NCBI RefSeq assembly: GCF_000787575.1
Contig: NW_012236525.1
Coordinates: forward strand, 573,686 to 637,685
Direction of reading: 5' to 3'
DNA: 64,000 nucleotides
From: Acytostelium subglobosum LB1
Lineage: Eukaryota; Evosea; Eumycetozoa; Acytosteliales; Acytosteliaceae
The notes beneath the pieces were generated by a model that worked only from the letters and a program-made list of their open reading frames with translations, did no database searches and was not told where the DNA came from. Position numbers and translations under genes: made by a program. Below are positions 43,723 to 57,100 of this stretch, piece by piece. Numbering within the stretch: position 1 is the first letter of the stretch; the number at the start of each line of letters is the position of its first letter.

Positions 43723-45726
43723 ATGGACTCATTGCCACTACTAGTTACCAAACATATATTTGAATATCTATGTGAAGATGACATATTCAATGCCATTTGT
43801 CTAAGTCTAACATGTAGACGTCTATATCTAAACATGTCAAAATGTATAACATCACAGTTACAATACTCTAGAGATACATCATTCATTAATAACAACAACA
43901 ATAATAATAATAATAATCTACAACAACAAATAACATGTATGACTTATGGTATTAGAGGAATGAATGAACAACCTTTGAAAGTTGGAGACTTGCCATCAAC
44001 TTTAACAGAGTTGTCATTGAATGAAGACTTTTGTCAATTGATTAGTCCTGGTGCATTGCCAGCGTCATTAACCAATCTAACAATTAGATTTGGAAAGACA
44101 AACATACATGACCTTGGTCTCAATTGCCTACCTCAATCACTCAAAAGTCTGAGGGTGGAACAGTATCGCAAAGAATTCCAGCCAGATGTACTGCCATCGT
44201 CGTTGCGCACATTGACCCTGGTGACCCATCCCTCGCACATTGGTCCAAGATCACTGCCATCCTCACTGGTCAACTTGTACATGGTTGGTGTGAGTGCTGC
44301 AGGCTTCTCCATCGCTCATGACGCGTTGCCAAAGACCCTCCAAACTCTCACTCTGCCAGACTGGTACAACAGTGTATTGGTTGAGGGCTTTCTTCCAAAA
44401 TCACTGCGCACTCTGGCGTTGGGCAGGAGGTTCGACCGAGACCTGCGACCTGGCGTCCTGCCAGCCTCACTACATACATTATTGATTGGTCAAGCGGACA
44501 ATGGCTATGGTATCTTTGATCGCGAACTCGTCCCCGGTGCCCTTCCTGAATCCCTGGTCACGCTTTCAATCTGTACTTTTTTTGATCGACCCATCCAGCA
44601 TGGCGTTCTACCGCAATCTCTCACCTCGTTGACCCTTGGCAAGATGTTCAACCAGCCACTGGCACCAGGTGTCTTGCCCATCTCGTTGTTATATCTTCAC
44701 TTTGGACGAGGCCACATTGTCAGCTGCAAATTCGACCAGCCATTCCAGGTGGGATCTCTCCCTGACCACCTGATCGAGCTACATCTCAGCTATATATATG
44801 ATCAACCATTTGCACATGGAGTACTACCTCAATCACTTAGAACATTATACTTTGGAGACTATTACCGAAAGACCTTGTCACCAGGTTTGTTGCCTGGCTC
44901 TCTGACCTCCCTCACTCTAGGCTCATACCTTCGTAGTGATGTTGCACCAGGTACACTACCTCAATCACTTAGGACATTGGAGATATGTTTGAAACCAGAT
45001 ATCTTAATTAGTGGAATACTACCATCATCAATCACTGAACTGTACTTGGAAAGCAATAATATTGATGCGATCAAACCTGGACAACTCCCATTGTCGATCA
45101 CCAAATTGAGTCTTGGACACCAATACAATCATCCATTGTCCGCTGGGGTGTTGGGGCCCTCACTCACATGGCTCAGCATTGGCAAAGAGTTCAATCAGAC
45201 CAAGAGGATCAACAAGGTGATACCAAAATCAGTCAAACATCTGGAGCTACACTCGCTTGGACAGAAGGCACTGTTGGATGGTACGCAGGTGGAGGAGTTG
45301 GTGATCAGAGGATCGGTCAGTGCCAACTACGCAGTGACAACGTGTCGTGCTGTCCTGAGGTCATTGAAGATGAAAGCCAACATTCCCCATACAAACACAA
45401 ACAATGTACGCAATCGACAATTGCAGTTTGTCGCGTCATTGATCACGACCATACCCAATGTGACAGAGTACCAAGTCGAGATGAAGTATGCCAAGTCACC
45501 GCGAACCGGTAGGATCAATACCGAGGAAAGGACGATCACTGTACAGGTTCGAATGAATGATGATATACATGGCGTATGTCTTGTGAGGAAGCATCCCAGC
45601 CAACTCGAATCCATGGAACAGGAGAAGTTATACTTCCACACGCTGACATTTCGATTGGATCACAGCAAAGTGAACACGAAGAGCTCAAAGAAGACAACGG
45701 CCAAGAAGACAAAGTTAGGTGAATAA
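43723..45726 (+). CDS. FNIP-repeat protein with F-box-like N-terminus, 667 aa
   Basis: Single exon. The N-terminus ([32 protein letters not shown]) looks like an F-box, followed by a poly-Asn tract. About 18 FNIP units of roughly 22 residues follow from ~85 to ~510, with the xLPxSLxxLxLGxxFNQPLxPG pattern (for instance [20 protein letters not shown]). A C-terminal ~140-residue domain is not repetitive and ends in a Lys-rich tail. F-box plus FNIP is a common dictyostelid combination and suggests an SCF-type adaptor. The middle (about 44100-44750) is clearly more GC-rich than both ends. Divergent from eIF2B delta with only 261 bp between starts. Confidence 0.9.
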
Positions 45727-45863
45727 ACAATATTATTGATTGATTGATGTAATTCTTAGATGGATGGAAGTTTGTACAAGTTGTGTCCTCTGATGGCATG
45801 CGCGTGTTGATTTGATTGATAGATGGTTGAAGGACGAATATACTACACCTGATCACTGATTGA

Positions 45864-48238
45864 TCATGAATGATCCTCGCCACTGGAGTGAAGTGAGTGC
45901 TCATCGTTGCTGCTAACATGTTGCAAAGAGTCGTTGGTCACTTGGATAAAGTCATCAGTTGATTCAGAGTCTACCAGTACGGTGTCCGAGTCTGACTTGT
46001 TGACAGAGAACTCACTAGTGCCAAATGACTGGTTGCTTAGACTACGCTCAGGTACCTGTGTAATGTCGCCATCGTCATTATCGTTGTCATTGTTGTTGTT
46101 GTTGTCGCCGCGACTTATATTCTCGGATGATGATTGATTGGTGTTGTTATCTTTGTTGACGGATGAGCTACGGCTACGCGCCTTCTCAGCCTGCATCAAC
46201 TCTTTCTCCTTCTTCTTGTTGAGTGCATCCATTATCAGACATTTGACAACGACCACCTCCTTCTTGGAGTTCTCCAGCGCCTCTTGTGGGTCGAGATCAA
46301 TGTTGGTGCGAATGAGTGTTGGCGTCAGGACCACGGCCAGACTCTGTACATCCATCTTTGAAGACTCTGCAAACTCTGGCTCAAGGAACTCGGCCAAGAA
46401 GTCAATCAAATACTTCAACACTCTCTGATTGAGCAATGGAATACCATTCTCAATGATCGATGTCGAGTTGTGAGGTGTTGTGATGATCTCATCACTGGAG
46501 TGATAACCAGGAAAGGTGTTAGTACATCGAATGATTGCTGGACAATCATGTTAAGTGTGTACATACTAGATACCGAATGATATTAGAGGGTTGGGAAGGT
46601 CCTTTAGCCACTGCTTGAGAAGGGAGGCAACCATGTGGACGTCGGTGAGGTGGTCCAGACTGCCACCTTCGTCCAACTTTTGCTTCTCCACAAGGGTCTG
46701 GGCATGAGATGGCGACATTCTAAAGATGTTCTCTGTCTCGAACGCATTGAGCTTGAGTAGTGTCTGTACAAAGTCGACCAAAATCAATGGTACCTCGAGC
46801 TGAGGATTGTCAGCCTTTTGTTGGTCCATGAGCTCCTCCAAGTCTGCACCAAATATGCGACTCTTTAGTGATTGGAGCTCCTGCTGCTTGGGTGGTGGCA
46901 CTGAGCTGCTGCTACTCTTGCCAAAGAATCCAAAGAGATTGAAGCCGCCAGAAGACTTGGCTGCGGGTGGTGACGTGGACATTGGCACCGAGCCCGTGCC
47001 ACTGGTGCTGCTGCTCAATGATATCAACTTGCCCTCGACAAAGGGTTCGAATTGGAATGGAGGTGGAATCTTCTTGACAGAGGCATGGTTCTTGATATAG
47101 CTCTGGAGGTCCTCCTCTGGATCAATGATATCCGTCTGCTTTCCACGACTTGTCAGCTCACCATCAAGTGCTGGTGGCAACTCCAACATCAATGCCATGT
47201 AATTCTTGATGTTACTCTTGATGAACTGCATCCTCATCAATTCGAACTGTTCAAATTCCTGTTGATTGATCCATCCACCGATTGATTGATTGATGCGTTA
47301 GAGTGAGCATAAGATCATCGTCGCACGTCCAAACATACATTCAAGTTGTCAGTCATCTTTGATTGGTAGTAACCTTGGATAAAGTCGTTGGTCTCTTTGA
47401 TCTGGATCTTGTATTCCTCTTCGGCAGTGATGCAGTTGGCTTCGCATTTGGCCACCTTTTTCTCGATGGCTTGTACCTTTACTGAAGGTCCTTCCACATC
47501 AGTCTCTTTCTCTAGCATTGTGATCAACTCAATCTTTGCGGCTTCATTCTCCTTGCACAACTTCTCATACTTTTGGCTTGCCTTGCGTACTGCCTCCAAA
47601 GAGTCCTTAAAGTCATTCCTAAGTCTCTGTCCCTCGTTAACAAGCTGGATACAGGTGTGTAAGTGAGTGAATGTGGACTTAATCAATCAATCATTCAATC
47701 AACATACATTCTTCCTTCTGGTCTCCATCTCCTTGACCAAAGCATTGAATGGATGGATTAGATTGTTGCTCAAGTTGGTAGAGAATGACTTGTGAATGTT
47801 GGACTCTGCCTCACTAAGTACAGACAGGCAGCTGAAGCCCTTCTGGAATGAACTGAATGAAGTCGGTAGATGGATGATGCATACTCGTTAGTGTCCGTAT
47901 CCATGTCCAGTGAACAACAACCCTACATACTCTGTCTCATCCTTTAACTTAAACTTTGAGAACTGCTCCACGACGAACTTTGAGTACTTGTCCTCCATGG
48001 CAGCTCTCTTCTTGAAAAAGTCCAATAGTTCTTTACATTGATCGATACCAGCCTCTGTCCTCTTACATAATACATCAAATCCGTCCCACATATCAGTTGA
48101 GAACTTCATCCTCCTAACATCAGCAGTCTGTGATGGCAACACAGGTGTCGTCGCCACCTTTTCAACAACAACCTCCTCCTTCAGAGTTTGATTTCCACCT
48201 GTCAATGGATTGGGGACATTATTATCTTGTCCAATCAT
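45864..48238 (-). CDS. F-BAR (FCH) / RhoGAP protein, five exons
   Basis: Exons 48238-47931, 47852-47708, 47644-47339, 47258-46567 and 46494-45864 join to 693 residues. An FCH/F-BAR domain spans about 35-330 (KFSTDMWDGFDVLCKRTEAG, FFKKRAAMEDKYSKFV, GFSCLSVLSEAESNIH, helical VRKASQKYEKLCKE). A Ser/Pro-rich linker follows. The RhoGAP domain is at about 386-580: SRIFGADLEELM, VPLILVDFVQTLLK, the Arg finger in ENIFRMSPS, LLKQWLKDLPNPLISF, and LAVVLTPTLIRTN. The fourth intron, donor GTATGT after ..GIY, restores YDEIITTP. The acidic Ser/Asn-rich tail is disordered. The architecture equals the srGAP-like dictyostelid mgp proteins: membrane curvature sensing coupled to Rho/Rac inactivation, in actin or contractile-vacuole dynamics. 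Confidence 0.92.
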
Positions 48239-48538
48239 TGTTTGTTTGGTATATTTATATATGTATGTATTTGATTATGATTATGATATTGATTGATGGT
48301 TGAATGAATGAATGAATGAAGGTGATGAAGTAGGTGTTGTGAAGGAAACACTTTTAATTAAAGTTGAGCGATGTGGACTGTTCAAAGAACAAAAGTTAAT
48401 GAGAGTGTTGGGGGGTTTGATCAACTAATGAAATGAGCGTGATTGGACAAGGTGTGATGAAGTGTGAGGTGGGTTGCAACGGTGATCCCTTTCAACAACA
48501 ACCCAGGGACAGGATGACTGTGGAACAACAGGGACTAA

Positions 48539-49801
48539 TTATTTATTATTATTATTATTCGAGGAGGATGAGGATGATGATGATGATGGATTGAGTATGA
48601 CAATGTACAGGAAGTTGTCTGGATGACTAAAGTACTCGCCAAGCCAGACGAGTGATGTGTCCAAAGGTGGCTCGATACCTTGAATCAAGTATCGCAGTGT
48701 ACCACTACTGTTGTCATTGGTCTTCAATGATTGTAACAGTGTAGATTGTTGTTGTTGTTGTTCTGATTGTTCAATATTGTTGTTGTTGTTGTTGGAGGCA
48801 GGAGTCCAAGGAATCTTGCTAAACAATGATTCCAAAGTCATTTCTTGACCATTGTCTTTGAATGGTGGGAATAGATCTTGAAGAGGACTCTTGTTGTTCT
48901 GTATGATCCTAACTGGTACATGCTTATATCCATTGCTGCTCACTGGGTAGAATATCTTGTTGATCGACCAGAACTTCTCATAGTCATCTATGTTTGATTG
49001 ATTTGAATGTGTCAGTTGAATGTACATCATCTTCATCATCATCACACATTGACTATGTATACATACGAAGTCTGAGTCCATCCCATAACTCATTCGATTG
49101 ATTGATATTGAGGTTGTTCCACTTGTTTATATCGCCCAGCTTGATGTAGTTGGCCTACATATATAGTGAGTTATCTTTGTTAGCTCATCTCATCTCAATC
49201 AATCAATGATATGATCGATCACTTACCTCCTTCAACACATTCTTGTAGTATGTCTGAACTGACTCCTCGTTGGGACATCGAAGTAACACCTTCTCAGGGT
49301 AGGACTGGAAGTGTACTGTTACATTCCAAATGACAGGTGTTGAGTTTGATCCATGATAATCATTGCTGCTACTGTTACTGTTACTGTTGTTGTTGTTGTT
49401 GCTACTGTTGTTGTTGTTACTGTTGTTGTTACCACCACCTACACTATCATCTGCAACCAACATATCAAACAGTACACCTATTGGTAGATGCCACTTGAGT
49501 GGTATTCCTTTGTATTCCAGCCACAACTCCTCAGATATAACCAATGTACTATAAGAGAAATGATCCCTTACCACTCCTGTTATCAAAGGGAAGTATGAGT
49601 TCCTTGGTACCATCAACTAATATATACATGTTAATAAGTTGTTGTTATTGTTGTTGACATCTTTGACATCACTATACATACAGTGATTGGTGATGGTGCC
49701 ATATGAGTAGTAAGATCATTCTGTGATAATGTGAATAGGACTGGTATCTTTCCCTCCCAAACCGACTTCTTTATATCCTCATCAATATATGCAGAAGACA
49801 T
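48539..49801 (-). CDS. atg5: Autophagy protein ATG5, four exons
   Basis: Exons 49801-49682, 49616-49227, 49154-49067 and 48987-48539 join to 348 residues. Conserved ATG5 blocks in order: SVWEGKIPVLFTLSQND, PRNSYFPLITGVVRDHF, ELWLEYKGIPLKWHLPIGVL, TVHFQSYPEKVLLRCP, KEANYIKLGD, NELWDGLRLHDYEKFWSIN, HVPVRIIQN and DLFPPFKDNGQEMTLE. The Lys in ANYIK (about residue 175) aligns with the ATG12 acceptor Lys of animals and yeast. An Asn/Ser-rich insert (about 95-125) sits between the first ubiquitin-like fold and its last strand, and the C-terminus is poly-Ser/Asn. It forms the ATG12-ATG5-ATG16 complex needed for LC3/ATG8 lipidation. Confidence 0.96.
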
Positions 49802-50637
49802 TATTATGTATATATAATATCTCTATCTTTATAACTGTCTTTGCAATACTTAAATGAAGTTGAGTTGGACAAAACACACCAAAAAGTTGAAATCTGGCAA
49901 ATTGAATGAACTTCTAGTTTCCAAGCCCAAGGCCAACACGACTTGGAGCGACATGAATATGATTGATTAAGTTGAGTTGTTGTTGGATTCATTGTACGAC
50001 TATAATAATGAATAGAAAAGAGTGAGAAGTGTTGGGACTCCCATCACTTGGCACTTGCTGCCGAGAATGGTCATCTCAACATCATACAAATCTTTATCAA
50101 TCACCGAAAGGAACATCAATATGAGGAAGAATAAGAAGAGAAAAGGATAGACAAAAGTAGAATGTCAGTTATCTGAGACTGGTCTATCAAAACATCAAAT
50201 AAACAAGCGATTCATTAAGTGGAATCTTCCATAATTGATTGATTTATATAATGTAAAAGTGATAAAATGATTGAATGAATTAATCAATGTATTAATAGGC
50301 AGAAGACAATTCCTAGTTACTAGATATTCTATTCAATAATTCCTGGTCAGTCTATTTTGGGTCAAATTGTAGAAGACATAGAGTAATCATACTACAAACC
50401 AACGAGTACTAATTATAATTTAATATATAGATGTAGTATAATTAATATTAATAATAAAAGGTTTTGTAACAATATATCTACCAATTGGTTGAAAATATAT
50501 ATGTAAATTGATCTTTAGTGTTTATGTATGATTGATTATGTTGACCCTAGATTTATTATTATTTATAGATGGAGGATATCATATAATTAATTATATCAAG
50601 AACATATATAACATTAAAAATAATAATAATAATAATA
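49802..50637. other. Gene-poor AT-rich region with an ankyrin relic
   Basis: Upstream of ATG5. Apart from the ankyrin-repeat fragment at 50012-50134 no coding unit is convincing; the second half is over 75% AT by eye. Confidence 0.5.
50012..50134 (+). pseudogene. Ankyrin-repeat gene relic
   Basis: A 40-codon open stretch with no ATG, bounded upstream by a stop (TGA at 50009) and ending in TAA. It reads KCWDSHHLALAAENGHLN then IIQIFINHRKEH. AAENGHLxIIxxFI is the typical consensus of dictyostelid ankyrin-repeat proteins, a large family often with an F-box-like N-terminus. Only one and a half repeats remain, without splice signals that would link it to other exons. I take it as the remnant of a decayed paralogue; a short exon of an unrecognised gene is less likely. 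Confidence 0.6.
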
Positions 50638-50802
50638 ATGAATATTTATATTTTTACTCTCTTTTTTCTATTGTCAATATTATTAGTTGGAACATTATCT
50701 ACTCCTCAGAATGAAAATTTCTACATAATGTCAGATGATCCTCCAAGACCAGAAATTGGGTTTCCTTACTCTGATGTTTATAGACCTTTAAATATCTATT
50801 GA
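50638..50802 (+). CDS. Putative secreted peptide, 54 aa
   Basis: ATG after an AAT-rich leader. The first ~20 residues are a clear signal peptide (MNIYIFTLFFLLSILLVGTLS). The remaining 33 are polar and Pro/Tyr-rich: TPQNENFYIMSDDPPRPEIG then FPYSDVYRPLNIY and stop. There is no Cys. The composition of the mature part (Pro, Tyr, Asp) is quite unlike the random AT-rich frames around it. It could be a small secreted protein or signalling-peptide precursor. No homologue is recognised, and no intron is needed. It lies upstream of, and convergent with, the ABCG gene (3' ends about 250 bp apart). Confidence 0.5.
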   Translation: MNIYIFTLFFLLSILLVGTLSTPQNENFYIMSDDPPRPEIGFPYSDVYRPLNIY

Positions 50803-51055
50803 GACAGGTGACGACTAATGTATATAATAAAGAATCTTCTCACTCAATAAATAAGTACTTAATCTGTATTCCAATACTTTAGTTTTGAGTACTTTGAGAA
50901 TCAAGTGAAGACATTATGGAAAATCTTCAATAAGATTTGTTTTGAATTGGATAATTGATTAATGAATCCATAAAATAATAATAAGTAATAATAATAGGAT
51001 AGGTAGGTGTTGAGGTTTATTCATAAATGCAACGAATGAATGAATGAACATTATA

Positions 51056-53191
51056 TTATCTTCGCTCCTTGGAGAAGAATCTAAGAGCTAGATATGAAAA
51101 GATGTAGAAAGATACTAGGAAGGCTACAAGGATACTGACACATCCAGCTTTGGTAAAGTCCTTGGAACCATAGAATTCAATCAGCTCTGATCCATTGTTG
51201 AAGAAACATACCTCACCTGGTGTGCATGGGAACTCAATTCCCTCAAACTCACTAATGATCCATGCGTTGAATGCATAGTATAGTGGATTGAGATAATGTA
51301 TCCAGGCAAAGCCGACTGGTAGACTCTTGACAGGCACGAGGAATCCGAGGAATAGTTGGTATATGATAGTGAATCCAGATCCAACTGAGAATGTGTTGTC
51401 ACTTGTTCCAGTCACATTGGATAAGAAAACAATGAATAACACTGACCATAGGTGTATCAAACAGTTGACCAGTAGAGCAAAGAAGAATGCTGATGGTGTG
51501 CTACGTAGACCTGCGATCCAATATACAATAGTAGTGAACACAATGGCCACGATCAAAGACATGATCAGCTCACACATAATGTAACTGAAGAAGTATGAGA
51601 ATGCCGAGTGTACCTTTGATGCCCTCTCCTTGTTATAAAGGTATCTTGATTCCAGGACTATCATTGATTGATTGATTGATTGATTGATTGAGTGTTAGGA
51701 CCAAGATGGAACTACTCCATTGACCAAGGTTGTGTAAGAACTTACACAATGATATTGTCTTGAATGGAGTGAGTTGGAGGGAGGTGATTACAGAGTACAT
51801 GATGGCCACTCGTTGAAGTAGTTGAGTTTGATTGTAACCAAGTTGATAGAAACATGCTCCAAACAACAAGGCAACCACAACTGATACCAATGTCCTAAGG
51901 AAGAAATTGCCTGGATTCCTCAATGTATGGATGGCACTCGTTACAAATATAACTCTTATTTGAGTAAACATTGATACGTTGCCCTAATGTATAATTAATA
52001 AGTTAGTTAGTACTATATATATACATTGGAATAGTTCCATTCATACATACAGCATATTTCTTTTGTGGACTATCATTTACGATCAACTTCTCATCATTCA
52101 ATACATTGTTGATTACACTATTAATGTTTGGTGATATGATGGTATTGATATCGTTGGCCATCTCATCAAACACTGTCCTGTTATTATTCTCCAAATGTAT
52201 CATTGAGTCCACTTAATAATAGTTTGTTATATTAGAGATTACATCCAAATAAGAAATGATCATGTTCAGTACATACTTAGGAAGTCCATTGAGTTCATTC
52301 CAGATGGGCAAGTATAACCTTTGTTCTCAAAGTATCCAAAGATATCACGTCCAAAGTATAGTTGAGTACCTTTGACAATGAGTAGGAACTTGGTGAACAT
52401 GGAGAGAATCTCCATGCGTGGTTGATGGATGGTGCATACTACTGTGACACCCTTTCGACATAATCGTTGCAAGGTCTGAACGACCTGTAGTGCACTAGTC
52501 GAATCCAGTCCACTGGTAGGCTCGTCCAACACAATGAATGAAGGTGCCATCACAAGACTACATCCAATGTTCAACCTCTTCTTCTCGCCACCGGATAGAC
52601 CACGTAGGTAGTTGCCGCCAGGCAGTAGTCCTCCAATTTTGTAGTCCTCCTTGCCATTTAGACCAACTGTTCGCAAGACTGATTCAATCAACTTGGCCTT
52701 CTCATCGACGCTCACATGGCTTGCCAACTTCAAGTTGGCATAATAATATAATACCTCACTCACTGTTAGAGTTGGTAGGAATACATCCTCTTGAGTGACA
52801 TAACCACATAGATGTTGGATATCATTAGTCATTCGACTATTGTTTACAATAATATCACCATAAACATCACCAATAGTCTTTCTTTCAACCAATACATCCA
52901 ATAATGTTGTCTTTCCAGATCCTAGAGATGTGTTTGATTGATTGAGTTAGTGATTGATTGAGAGATTGAGTGGATTGAAATGAATGAGTTGGGATATATA
53001 CCTGATGGACCGACAATAGCTACAAAGTCACCTGGTTCAATATTGCCCCAGATGTTACTGATGATGTTCTTTGGTTTGTTGTTCTTGGTGATTGTGTATC
53101 CAACATTTCTGAAGGACATTGATGTTGGTGTGATGTCATATGACAATCCATCACCAGCTCCATCATTAATTGTTATAGTATTCTCAATCAT
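51056..53191 (-). CDS. ABCG-type half ABC transporter, five exons
   Basis: Exons 53191-53002, 52921-52277, 52211-52051, 51983-51746 and 51657-51056 join to 611 residues. The nucleotide-binding domain is N-terminal, as in ABCG: Walker A GPSGSGKTTLLDVL (about 62-70, split by intron 1), Q-loop YVTQEDVF, signature RGLSGGEKKRLNIG (about 172), Walker B FIVLDEPTSGLDS (about 196) and H-loop CTIHQP. The membrane domain (about 370-611) has six helices including VRSFVTS.. and the re-entrant NPLYYAFNAWIISEF loop with paired Cys (PCTPGEVCFF). It must dimerise to work; the substrate is unknown, with lipids or sterols typical of the subfamily. Confidence 0.94.
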
Positions 53192-54146
53192 GGATAAATA
53201 TTAATAAATAAATAAATATTAAATAAATAATAATTAATAATAAATAATAAATATACTTGTGATTGATGTGATTGAAGATGACACTGTAACTTTTGGCTTT
53301 AGGTACCTTGGTGTAAATTAATTAATGAATGAAAGAAGATGATTGATTGATTGGAGCAAATATGTGATGGATGGATGATGAGGGACTGTGAGCCATGACA
53401 GTGCGAATAGATGATCACTCATCATCCACATTGGTATGGTTTGGCAGCATCCCCAATTGGCACTTTGTATATCGACAATGGCCACTCCGAAGCTTGTTGT
53501 AAAGAGTGCCTCTTGCCCAATGGAACAACAACAGTAGCACCACTATTACATTGATTGATTGATTGATAGATTGATTTAATGTACTGATTGATTGATTGAT
53601 TGACTGTGGAGTCAAGAATGAATGTATGAGGTGGTCATTCAATAATATTTGTTGTTGTTGTTGACATGGCATGTTGTGATGGCATGGGTAGGTGTATCAT
53701 TCATTCATTCATTCATTGTCGGAGTGCGAACAATGATGATGCCTGTATCATGGTCAAAGATCATTGACACACCCTGGCCCGCATTGCCACCCATCACCTA
53801 TCCTATTTATTGATCCTCCAATGACTGTTGATCATGTGATTGATTGTGTGTGTTCGTATGTGTGTGTGTGTGTGAGGTGAGTGTGGAACTGATTGATCAC
53901 ACCACACTCAATCACAATTTAGATGGTTGATCATATGCTTTTAAAGGTTATAAATAAATAAAGTTGTGCACTTATATGCTTTATAATTTTTACAACGAGC
54001 AAGAGCATTGAGCAGGAGCAATGATGACACCATTTGTCCGACCTGGACTGGTCCGGGAATGGAAAGGAAAGGAATGGAATGGAATGATTGAGTGAAGCGG
54101 CAAATGAACAGCAACAGCAGACGACGGTTCCAGAAATAGACTACTA
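53192..54146. other. Intergenic region with simple repeats
   Basis: About 950 bp between the ABCG start and the Roco kinase 3' end, both minus. Contains ATTG tracts (about 53549-53603), a CATT run (about 53698-53717) and a GT run (about 53859-53874). A weak minus-strand frame at 53415-53672 is mostly translated repeat and is not called. Confidence 0.5.
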
Positions 54147-57100
54147 TTACTGCTGCTGAAGTTGAAGTTGACTGTTGATCTCATCCAACTGCTTGACGAT
54201 TGTTGGGAAGGGTGGACGGCTCTGTGGATCAGCGCTCCAGCACTTGGTGATCAGTGCGGCGTACGCCTTGTTGCAAAGGGGACTGATGGTGGGTCGCAGT
54301 CCGTTCAGGATGTGGTCCTCCAGGGTGCTCATAAACTTGATGTTGAACTCTTCGAATGGCAGTTGCATGTGGAACAGCTCCCACATGATCACGCCAAAGC
54401 TATATATATCGCCCTTCTCGTTATACTCGTAGCCATTGAGCACCTCGGGTGCCAGCCACATCGGGTTGTCCACGACTTTGGACACAAAGCCCTGCACAAC
54501 CGTCCTCGACAGTCCAAAGTCTGACACCTTGGCCACTATCGCATTGGGATCATTAGGTTGAGTTGATAAAAGTATACTACAATGATTAATTGATTGAATG
54601 ATTGAGTTAGTGATTGATCAATCATGGGAATGATTCCATTTCCAACTTATGTATGATACATACTTTGGTGACTTTAAGTCTCTATGTACAAGTGGCGGCG
54701 AGATGTTGTGCAGGAAAGCCATGCCAGAGGCAATGTCTTTGGCAATCTTGAAGATGGTGCTCCAGGGTAGGGTCTCGTTGGCCTCGCGCTTCTTGCGCAG
54801 GTATGATGACAAGCTGCCCAAGTCCATGTACTCCATGACGATTGAGTATGGGTCAATGCAGAAGCCCTTCATGTGCACGATGTTGGAGTGTGTCAGGTCA
54901 CTCATCAGCCAGACTTCGCGACGGAACTCATTGATCACTGACAGCTTGGACGACTGTGACTGCGACTGCTGCTGATGCTGGATGTGTGTGTTGGACGATG
55001 AGTCCTCAGACGATGACGTGGAGGAGATCGAGCTGCTGGACGACTGGCGCTGGAAGGACAGGGGTGTGCTGGCTGTGGACGATGTGGCGGCGGCTGTGGG
55101 TGTTGGTTGCTCGCTGCCCACATCCATGCGGTCGAGGTTGAGCTTCTTGACGGCGACTTGCTCGCCCTTGAGCGTGCCCTTGAACACCTTTGCAGAGGCG
55201 CCTGCGCCAATCTGCTCCAGACCCTTGATGTCGTCGAAACTGATCTTGGTCGTGGAGGGCACCGAGGAGAGTGTGACATCTGGTGCGATCTTGGCAATAC
55301 ACATCAGCTTCTGGCTGCTAGGACAGGTGATGTGTGCCACGCCCTCGACAAACGATGCCTCAACTTGGCCAATCTCAAACAATGTGGGTGCGTCGCGACA
55401 CTTGACTGTGCAGGCACAAGGCACGTAGGATAGCGCGGGGCTGAAGCCTTGCTGGTCCTTCAGGAGCGTGTCGACATTCTCCAATACGATCTGGAAGAGA
55501 CGAGCCAGGGAGTCAAACTCATGGCCACGCACACGGATCTGAAGTTGCTGGGTGCGAGGGTCAAACTCGACCAGCGTGCCACAGGACGACATTGAATTCT
55601 TGACAGAGTCCTTTAGGCTCTGTGGCTTGCGGAACAGAATGCCTGTGCGCCAGCACACGATGGGCTCCATCAGGTAGAGGAAGCGCACCATCAGGCGCTC
55701 AAAGCATGACTTTGGTGCGTTGGTGAACTGATAGTATCGTCCGATCTGCAACTCGTCGACGCCGCTCCATGTGTCCCACATGCTGGCCAGGTGTGATGGC
55801 TTCTGTTGTGGCAACAGACTGGGAATGATGATTTTGGTGAAACGGATAATGCCGCTGAGGTCGGTCGAACGGTGACGCATGGTGTCGTGGTGTGACGTTG
55901 GCGTGTGTGGCGAGGCAGTGGCGTCGACAGACGCTAGGAAGGTGGCAGTGGATGAGGACGAGATGATTGCGGGTGCGGCCAGCTCAAGTGGCTTGAACTT
56001 TGGAAGAGGTGAGGACACGGTGCGCGTCTCCTCTGTGAGAATGGGCGATTGGTAGTCGATCGAGTCTTTGAGTGGGTAGACGATGTTGAAGCGCTCGAGG
56101 ATCTTGACAAGCACGATGTGCAGCTCCTCTGGCACGATGGGACTGCGCCACACGTTCTTTAGCTTCTTGACGCTGAGTGTTGAGTCAGACGAGATGAATG
56201 TGTGCTTGGACATGACGAGAGCGGCGAAGCAGTCGCTGAGCCACTGAGGGTTCAAAATGACAAAGTCCTTGAACAACGACTTGTCGTCGTCCGCCAACCA
56301 GATGATCGAGCCCCATCGATGCAATGTCTTGGTGGCACGCTCCAGCTTCTCGGGCAGCGTGATATTGGCCATCTTGGCAATGTTGACGTACTCGCCCCAC
56401 GACACGATGGGCGGCGTGCGCTTGCGTGACTCATCCTGCAACAAAGTCTCGAGCTGTGCGTAAACAGCGGGCACCTTCTCATTGATCCACGTCGAGTGCT
56501 GCTGGAGCAGCGTGGTGATGATCTCCTGGCGCAGCATGTCCATGTTGCGTTGTGTGGTCGTGCTGACGCCAATCACGCCAGTGACCTCAAGTGCGCGCTC
56601 CTTGAGGAACGCCTCGACCTGGTGCAGGGCGCGCATGATCACGTCGCCGCTGCCACTGAGATGCATTGCGTCCAGATGAGTTGCCACAATGTAGATGGGT
56701 GCGTTAGGTGCTTTGGCCTTGACGCTGTTGACCCAAAAGTCGAGTGAGCTGCTCAGGGGGTCCTTGTTGATGTCGAATGTGATCAGATAAAAGGCCTGCT
56801 CCGAGAGGAAGAACTGATGTGTGTTCCAGTAGACGTCGGGGTTGTTGAACCTAAAGTCTGTGCACATGAGCTTCAGACTGCGCTTCTTCTCGGCGCCACT
56901 GCCGCCAGACATTGTAGTACCTCCGCCACTCTTGCGACTAGCCTTGGGTGAGGTGGAGACACCATTGTCACCACCGAGGGTGATGGATGGCAGCTCGACG
57001 CGCCACTCAATCGTCTCGATCGGATCCAGTTGCTGTGTGACAATGTCACTGGCCCCGCTGATGACCGTGCCACTCTGGCGACGGTAACTGACGGCCGACT

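Noticed and set aside
49363-49554. Plus-strand poly-Leu frame
   Set aside because: Antisense of the Asn/Ser-rich insert of ATG5.
53415-53672. Minus-strand frame (QSINQSI repeats then LLLFHWARGTLYNK)
   Set aside because: Half of it is translated ATTG repeat; the rest matches nothing known and no good splice donor was found.
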